This document shows, piece after piece, positions 59,582 through 64,000 of a stretch of 64,000 nt of DNA. A program made the translations under genes and the position numbers. The notes under the pieces were generated by a model. That model was not told the DNA's origin, made no database searches, and saw nothing but the letters and a program-made list of their open reading frames with translations. Origin of the DNA: an uncultured Alphaproteobacteria bacterium (GTDB lineage: Bacteria; Pseudomonadota; Alphaproteobacteria; Rhizobiales; Beijerinckiaceae); assembly GCA_937988775.1 (NCBI GenBank), contig CALKHP010000005.1:30822-94821 (forward strand). Reading direction: 5' to 3'. Each line of letters begins with the position of its first letter. Positions within the stretch are counted from its first letter, which is position 1.

Positions 59582-59961
59582 GCTGCCACCTCGATCATGG
59601 CATCGAGCCGGCTGCGGCTATCAGGCGGCAACTCGTATCCCAGCCCCCACAACGTGCGGATCATGATGCCGTGCGGAGCAAGCTTCTTCCGGATCTTGCA
59701 GACAAATACGTCGATGATTTTGATCTCGGGCTGATCGTCTGGAGGCAGAGCCCCATAGATGATGGTCAGCAACTGTTCCTTGGTGCACGACTTCCGGCGC
59801 CGGAGACCGCCGACCAGGACAGCCTCCTTCGGCGTCAGCCCGAGGAACGCTGGTAGGATTTCAGGCCCTGTCGTGCCGGTCATGCCTTCGAGCACATCAA
59901 TACGGTCGCGCAGGCGCGCGTTCTCGGCTTCGAGAGCCTCAATCCTCGCGAGATGATCCAC
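59578..59961 (-). CDS. Stand-alone CtrA-like winged-helix protein
   Basis: About 127 residues starting at GTG 59961. Residues 1-25 are a short coiled coil (LARIEALEAENARLRDRIDV). The rest, 'LTPKEAVLVGGLRRRKSCTK', 'EIKIIDVFVCKIRKKL' and 'IRTLWGLGYELP', is an OmpR/PhoB-type DNA-binding domain closest to that of CtrA, whose effector domain has a nearly identical IIDVF-CK-RKKL stretch. No receiver domain is present, so it should not need phosphorylation. Confidence 0.85.
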   Translation of the reverse strand: MDHLARIEALEAENARLRDRIDVLEGMTGTTGPEILPAFLGLTPKEAVLVGGLRRRKSCTKEQLLTIIYGALPPDDQPEIKIIDVFVCKIRKKLAPHGIMIRTLWGLGYELPPDSRSRLDAMIEVAA

Positions 59962-60796
59962 GGCGTTTCCTCGTGTTCTGAAAAATGACGATCGCCGCTG
60001 CCCGCCAGCGGTGCATCTTCTTCGCCAGGGAGAGTTCAACGGCCTTGTGGCCAAGCGTCGGCCCGAGCTTCATCAGCGTGGAGACAACGTCCTCCGGCTG
60101 GAGATCGCCGGCGTATTGCTCGTCGTTCAGGACGTGATCGACCGCCCGTACGAGATCCGCGCTGATCGGCGCGCAACCCGCCTTGACGAGCGTTTCAATG
60201 ACGATCCGGGCTTTCTGTGCCGAACGGCGGCGCACAAGCGCGACGAGGGCGGACACCGCAACAAGCTCTCCGGCGCGATAGGCGCGGCCGGGGCTGGCGT
60301 TGCGCAGGATTGTTGCCCCGGCGCGCTCGCAGACCTGTTGAGCTGTCAGAGCATCTTCATCACCAGCTTCGACGGCCGCGAAAAACATCTGCGTGCCCGT
60401 GATGGCGACGCGATCGCGATTGTGGCCGATAAAGGCTTTCGCCCGATCCACCTGCTCGACCGCGTCGACGATCATCACGTCGATCTCGCCGATGCCGCCG
60501 TGGGTCGCGGCAGCGATGGCGGTGTGTTGGCCGTCGATGATGTGCCAGTCGTCGCCGACCTTGACGAGCACAGGTGGCTTGAATTTCCGCCAGTCCCACT
60601 CCCGGACCATCTTGTGGATCAGCGAAATCGACTTGCGCGACAGCTCGCGCTGGTAGCTGGCATCGACGCACAGGCTCTCTGGCCGCATGCGGGTGATGGT
60701 CGGGCGTGCGCCGACCGGCCCAGGCATCAGATCGTCCGTCAGGGGGAGCGGCCTGACGGGTCTGATCGATTTCCCGGCGGGTGCGTCGATGTCCAT
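59939..60796 (-). CDS. ParB-like (Srx-fold) protein
   Basis: A 285-residue protein. 'DWRKFKPPVLVKVGDDWHII' and 'DGQHTAIAAATHGG' form the ParB/sulfiredoxin-like domain (about 65-105); the rest is helical and may bind DNA. Phages use such proteins as nucleases, CTP-dependent clamps or regulators. Its 3' end overlaps the CtrA-like gene. Confidence 0.75.
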   Translation of the reverse strand: MDIDAPAGKSIRPVRPLPLTDDLMPGPVGARPTITRMRPESLCVDASYQRELSRKSISLIHKMVREWDWRKFKPPVLVKVGDDWHIIDGQHTAIAAATHGGIGEIDVMIVDAVEQVDRAKAFIGHNRDRVAITGTQMFFAAVEAGDEDALTAQQVCERAGATILRNASPGRAYRAGELVAVSALVALVRRRSAQKARIVIETLVKAGCAPISADLVRAVDHVLNDEQYAGDLQPEDVVSTLMKLGPTLGHKAVELSLAKKMHRWRAAAIVIFQNTRKRRGSSRED

Positions 60797-60996
60797 TATT
60801 CCTCTCCTTCCCGCCGGCAGTCGGCGGCCTCGACCAGGACGGTCAATTCGTCGGACAGGCGCACGCGCAGGCGGTCGTGCTGCATGAGCGCGGTGATGAC
60901 GCCGCGCATGGCGACGCCGGAGGGCCGGCCTGTCAGGCCGTGCACGGTGCTGACCAGCACCAGTTCGCCCTCGCGAAAATCGTGGGTCGGCAACAT
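60796..60996 (-). CDS. Small hypothetical early protein
   Basis: A 66-residue protein, MLPTHDFREGELVLVSTVHG, beta-rich in the middle and ending 'ADCRREGEE'. Its stop overlaps the ParB-like start (TAATG). Function unknown. Confidence 0.5.
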   Translation of the reverse strand: MLPTHDFREGELVLVSTVHGLTGRPSGVAMRGVITALMQHDRLRVRLSDELTVLVEAADCRREGEE

Positions 60997-61199
60997 CAGA
61001 TCAGGCCCTTTTCGATCGCGAGGCGCTCGTAGGTGGTGATGATCTGCGCGCGACCGACCCGGATCGGCTCCTCAAACTGGCAGGAGCTTTTCGGGAGCCA
61101 GGCGCCCCGACCACGGGTGTCTTCGATCGTCACGAGCACGGCATCATCGGTCTCGAGACAGATCATCACCAAAAGCTCGACAGCGTGCGGCCGCATCAC
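60996..61199 (-). CDS. Small hypothetical early protein
   Basis: A 67-residue protein with 'IEDTRGRGAWLPKSSCQFEE'. It is coupled to both neighbours by overlapping stop and start codons. No family is recognised. Confidence 0.5.
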   Translation of the reverse strand: MMRPHAVELLVMICLETDDAVLVTIEDTRGRGAWLPKSSCQFEEPIRVGRAQIITTYERLAIEKGLI

Positions 61200-61411
61200 G
61201 AGACCGTCCCGCCCTGGGCCGTATGGATTGCGGCCTCGCCGAGGCTAATCAGCTCGCGCTCGAATGCCGACTGATCGCCATCCACATGCACGGCGACGAC
61301 GAGGATCAGGGCATGGAGCCGCGTGCCGTCTTCGGCCGTCCCGGCCCATTTCCGGGCCATGAACGGGCCGGCCTCGATCAACTCGGACGTGGGCTCGATG
61401 GTGATTTTCAC
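61196..61411 (-). CDS. Small hypothetical early protein
   Basis: A 71-residue protein starting MKITIEPTSELIEAGPFMAR, with a predicted beta-beta-alpha shape. It overlaps the transglycosylase stop. This short type recurs in Mu-like alphaproteobacterial phages; its function is unknown. Confidence 0.5.
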   Translation of the reverse strand: MKITIEPTSELIEAGPFMARKWAGTAEDGTRLHALILVVAVHVDGDQSAFERELISLGEAAIHTAQGGTVS

Positions 61412-62133
61412 AGCGCGACCCTCCCCATCGCCGCCATAACCTTGCGGCCATAGGCGGTGCAGCGCGGGCGGGCGGCCTCGCGGCGCTCATAGAGCGAGAG
61501 CGAGGCGCAGCTGACGCCGTGCCGGCTGATGATGCGGGCGAGGTAGCGCACGCCGGCCGTGGCCGAGTGCTGGCAGTCGTAGAGGTTGCCGGTGACGCCG
61601 ACGCCGCGCGCCGTGGCGGGCAGCACCTGCATCAGGCCGCGCGCATTGGCATGGCTGCGAACGTGGCAGCGATAGCCGCTCTCGACCTTGGCCACCGCCA
61701 TGGCGACGCGAGGCGGCACGCCATGCCGGGACGCGGTGCGCGCGACCAGGGCGCGCAGATGCCGCACGTCGGGCGGCAGCGGGATATCGGCGCGCCAGCG
61801 CGGCGCGGCCGGCTTGGCTTCGGCCTGCCGCCAGAAGGCCAGCGCGCCGTTATCCTCGGCGCGGGCCGGCGGCGCGGCGAGCACGCCGATGGCCAGCAGG
61901 ACGGCGGCAACGAGCGTGCCGGGCTTGTGCTCGAGCAGGAGCTGACGGCGCTTCGGCGCGACCGGCTTAGGCCGCTCCTGCTGCTTTACCTCGGCAAGCT
62001 GGGACAGCAGATAGCCGAGCTCATGCGGATCGCTGATGGTCAGCTTGATGGTGAGCGTGGCCTTGTCGCCTCGGCTCGACGCCGAATAGCCGTCGAGGCG
62101 AGCAGCAGGGTGGGTCCAGTAGAGAGCGCTCAT
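61408..62133 (-). CDS. Lytic transglycosylase (SLT domain)
   Basis: A 241-residue protein. A cytoplasmic N-terminal part and one membrane segment (about 82-100, 'GTLVAAVLLAIGVLAAPPAR') precede a periplasmic SLT domain with catalytic Glu in 'AVAKVESGYRCHVRSHANAR', 'GLMQVLPATARGVG' and 'GVRYLARIISRHG'. It cleaves peptidoglycan glycan strands. It is unusual in that it lies among early genes, away from the lysis cassette. ATG 62133 overlaps nothing and fits best. Confidence 0.85.
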   Translation of the reverse strand: MSALYWTHPAARLDGYSASSRGDKATLTIKLTISDPHELGYLLSQLAEVKQQERPKPVAPKRRQLLLEHKPGTLVAAVLLAIGVLAAPPARAEDNGALAFWRQAEAKPAAPRWRADIPLPPDVRHLRALVARTASRHGVPPRVAMAVAKVESGYRCHVRSHANARGLMQVLPATARGVGVTGNLYDCQHSATAGVRYLARIISRHGVSCASLSLYERREAARPRCTAYGRKVMAAMGRVAL

Positions 62134-62137
62134 CGGC

Positions 62138-62377
62138 TCAGCCCTCCACCTTGGCAGCGTCGATCGCCGCGAGGATTTTGCGGCCACGCCCGGTGATCAT
62201 CTCGCCGGGCTTCGCCATAACGTCGATCAGGAGGTGCCGATGCAGTGAGCTCAGCGTTCCGGTTCGGACATCGTCCAAGATGTCGCGCCCTTCGGCTGCA
62301 CCGCGCAGCGCAACCACCTGCGCATCGGAGAGGCGCGGCTCGCCATACAGGCAACGGCGGGTATCGAGGCGGGGCAT
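62138..62377 (-). CDS. Small hypothetical early protein
   Basis: A 79-residue protein, MPRLDTRRCLYGEPRLSDAQ, with a helical body. It is separated from neighbours by only a few bases. No family is recognised. Confidence 0.55.
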   Translation of the reverse strand: MPRLDTRRCLYGEPRLSDAQVVALRGAAEGRDILDDVRTGTLSSLHRHLLIDVMAKPGEMITGRGRKILAAIDAAKVEG

Positions 62378-62379
62378 CG

Positions 62380-62577
62380 TCAGTCCTCCTTGTCCATGTC
62401 GGCCATGGCGATCGCGGCGCCCTTGGCGATGGTGTCGAGCGACTGGCGGATGCCGGAGAGCTGCCCGGCAATGTGCAGGCCGAGGCCGAGCAGAGCCTGG
62501 GCAACGGGCCGCTCGCGCTCGGGCAGCTGGCGGTCGATGGCAGCGGAGAGCTGCGCCTGGATTTCGGTCAGGTCCAT
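62380..62577 (-). CDS. Small helical early protein
   Basis: A 65-residue amphipathic helical protein, MDLTEIQAQLSAAIDRQLPE, with no predicted membrane segment. Unknown function; part of the early operon. Confidence 0.5.
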   Translation of the reverse strand: MDLTEIQAQLSAAIDRQLPERERPVAQALLGLGLHIAGQLSGIRQSLDTIAKGAAIAMADMDKED

Positions 62578-62588
62578 GTCCGCGCTCC

Positions 62589-63227
62589 TCACGCTGCTGC
62601 CAGATCGATGGTGATGGCGCGCCAGGTATCGGCGGCCGTCGTGCGCTCGTAAAACCGCACATACTGGCGCGAGCCGAGTACGCGGATGCTCTCGCGCAGC
62701 GCCGTCATGGCGCGCTGCCAGCGCTCGTCTTCGATGGCGAGGCGGAGTAACCCGAACAGCTCGGAGCGGTTGATCTGGCCCTCTTTTTCGACTGAGAAGG
62801 CGCGGTTGACGATGGCGCGGATCTCCGCCCGGCTCTCGGCGCCCCACTCGACCAGGCACTCGTCGATCAACTTCTTGGCGACCTGCAGCTCCGGCCCGAA
62901 ATCGAGCTTGTCGGCGATCTGCACCTGGACTTTCAACGTGCCGTCAAACGACACAAAGCTGACGTTGCCCTTGGGGCCGCCGGCGCGCGCGCCGTATTCT
63001 TGCTCCAGCAGGCTCTGCAGGCTGCCGAGATCGTCGAAGGTGTGGCCCTTGAAACGGGCGATCTGCGCCGATAGCTCGCGGGCATAGTCCATGCACTTGC
63101 GCACGATCTCGTCCATCAGCTTGTCGGCCGGCTTGACCAGCTCAAGCGGCACGAGCGAGCCCTTGGCATCGGGCATGTAGGATTTTCCGCCCACCTCGAC
63201 GGTGCCGGCGGTGTCAAGCTGCTGCAT
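62589..63227 (-). CDS. DUF3164 family phage protein
   Basis: A 212-residue protein. 'GGKSYMPDAKGSLVPLELVK' near the start and 'YGARAGGPKGNVSFVSFDGT' followed by LKVQVQI match DUF3164, a conserved early protein of Mu-like phages near the transposase genes. Function unknown. Its start overlaps the DnaA-domain gene. Confidence 0.85.
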   Translation of the reverse strand: MQQLDTAGTVEVGGKSYMPDAKGSLVPLELVKPADKLMDEIVRKCMDYARELSAQIARFKGHTFDDLGSLQSLLEQEYGARAGGPKGNVSFVSFDGTLKVQVQIADKLDFGPELQVAKKLIDECLVEWGAESRAEIRAIVNRAFSVEKEGQINRSELFGLLRLAIEDERWQRAMTALRESIRVLGSRQYVRFYERTTAADTWRAITIDLAAA

Positions 63228-63939
63228 CGGTTCTCTCCTGGGTGATGGTTTCGAGGTCGCGCACGGCGCGCTCAAAGGCTTCGCGGGTCGGCTTTTCCGC
63301 CCGCGTGTAGGCACTGGCGACCATGGCGGCGCGCGTGCTGACCACGCGATCGACGGCCTGGCGCAGGACGCCGTCGGAGGATGGCGGCGCCTGGCGCAGG
63401 CCGACGATCGTCGCCTTGAGCGCCACGATCTCGGCGCGCTGACGCTCGGCGAGCTCTTGCAGCTGGCCGGCCTCGACGATGACCTCCTGGCGCTCCTCGC
63501 GGGCATTGAGCAGGGCGCGCGACAGCGCGAGCGCCTGATCGACCGAGAGGTTGGTGGCACGGGTCGGCGCATCGACGATCTGCAGGGCGATCGCGACGGG
63601 ATCGATATCGCCGACCAGGGTGACGCCGGCCTTGAGGATGCCAGCCTCGGTCGTGCGCATGATATGGGCCAGCATGGCGAGGTCGCGCGCCAGGCCGGTA
63701 TCGGTCTTTTCGGCCTCCTCCATGCGCTGGCAGCCATGGAGGATCGTTGTGTGGTCGCGATCGCCAAAGCGCTGACCGATCTCGACATAGGACAGGCCGG
63801 TCAGGCGGCGCGCTAGCAGCATGGCGATCTGGCGCGGCCGCACGATGTTGATCGGCTTGCGGTGCGACAGGATGTCATTGACCGAGGCGCCATAAGCCAT
63901 GGCGACGCAATCGACGATGACGGCGACGGAGAGGCTCAT
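63214..63939 (-). CDS. Phage protein with DnaA domain IV
   Basis: A 241-residue protein. Residues about 8-75 hold a DnaA domain IV: 'MAYGASVNDILSHRKPINIV', 'RPRQIAMLLARRLTGLSYVE' and 'GDRDHTTILHGCQRM', the last being the DnaA-box recognition signature. A long coiled-coil tail follows. There is no AAA+ domain, so it could bind DnaA boxes without initiating replication. Confidence 0.85.
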   Translation of the reverse strand: MSLSVAVIVDCVAMAYGASVNDILSHRKPINIVRPRQIAMLLARRLTGLSYVEIGQRFGDRDHTTILHGCQRMEEAEKTDTGLARDLAMLAHIMRTTEAGILKAGVTLVGDIDPVAIALQIVDAPTRATNLSVDQALALSRALLNAREERQEVIVEAGQLQELAERQRAEIVALKATIVGLRQAPPSSDGVLRQAVDRVVSTRAAMVASAYTRAEKPTREAFERAVRDLETITQERTDAAA

Positions 63940-64000
63940 GCCGCCCTCCGATCGGTCTCGGCCGCCGGCTCATCCGGCAGGGTCGCGGCCAGCTCACGCA
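63936..64000 (-). CDS. Phage early protein, C-terminal end only
   Basis: The frame ending at TGA 63938-63936 encodes 'RELAATLPDEPAAETDRRAA' and is open to the window edge. It overlaps the next gene's ATG. Identity unknown; MuB/MuA-like genes are expected further right. Confidence 0.5.
   Translation of the reverse strand, partial: RELAATLPDEPAAETDRRAA

Larger units (their letters stand above)
29946..64000 (-). mobile_element. Mu-like transposable prophage with P2-type contractile tail (one end in window)
   Basis: The gene set is diagnostic: Mu gp27/28/29/F/I/T/36/37-like head and packaging genes, P2-like gpV/W/J/I/FI/FII/E/T/U/X/D tail genes, GemA and a Mor activator. Genes read leftward, so the Mu 'right' end is at the left. 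The terminal TG is proposed at 29946 inside recQ, next to tandem 22-bp repeats. The transposase and repressor genes and the other end lie past 64000. Confidence 0.9.

Overview
The window is high-GC alphaproteobacterial DNA, probably Hyphomicrobiales-like. This rests on gene content: CopC/CopD, a CioAB-type bd oxidase, a type I-C cas locus, and phage-borne CtrA-like and GapR-like proteins. It has three parts: the right part of a lambda-like (siphovirus) prophage (1 to about 14.3 kb, mostly + strand), a chromosomal island (about 14.4-29.9 kb), and most of a Mu-like prophage with a contractile tail (29.95 kb to the window end, almost all - strand).

Prophage 1 reads tape measure, minor tail proteins, NlpC/P60-like peptidase, J-like tail tip, three small tandem paralogues, fibre and fibre-assembly proteins, endolysin, and an Rz/Rz1 spanin pair with a coiled-coil membrane protein. 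Two hypothetical genes and an SRAP (YedK-like) gene follow on the opposite strand. The chromosomal island carries copC-copD, a DUF486 membrane protein, cydA-cydB with a tiny DUF2474 partner, an RraA-like gene, the cas locus, an Rrf2-type regulator and recQ.

The cas locus (cas3, cas5, cas8c, cas7, cas4, cas1, cas2) is complete in gene content but damaged. cas3 is frameshifted, cas7 has an in-frame amber codon, and no CRISPR array follows cas2. Between cas3 and cas5 lies the most striking object in the window: one degenerate type I-C repeat whose following guide-like sequence matches a nearby promoter beside a TTC PAM. It matches 14 of the first 16 positions, and the two mismatches fall exactly at positions 6 and 12, the bases flipped out in type I crRNA pairing. 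That promoter drives a 21-codon, tryptophan-rich ORF with a strong ribosome-binding site. This is the architecture of a CreTA (CRISPR-repressed toxin-antitoxin) module, or of a crRNA-like autorepressor of the cas operon.

The Mu-like prophage is inserted in recQ. Its end carries two tandem 22-bp repeats resembling transposase-binding sites. Its late genes form three leftward operons: lysis/packaging, head/baseplate/fibre, and sheath to adenine methylase. Each is headed by the same perfect 18-bp palindrome (GGGTGACGCGCGTCACCC), and a Mor-family activator gene lies right upstream of the first operon. The early region encodes GemA, a DUF2312/GapR-like protein, a stand-alone CtrA-like DNA-binding domain, a ParB-like protein and a protein with a DnaA domain IV. 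This is an unusual collection of host cell-cycle DNA-binding modules. The head operon also contains a CAU-anticodon tRNA with an unpaired first position like an initiator tRNA. The transposase genes and the far end of the prophage lie beyond the window.
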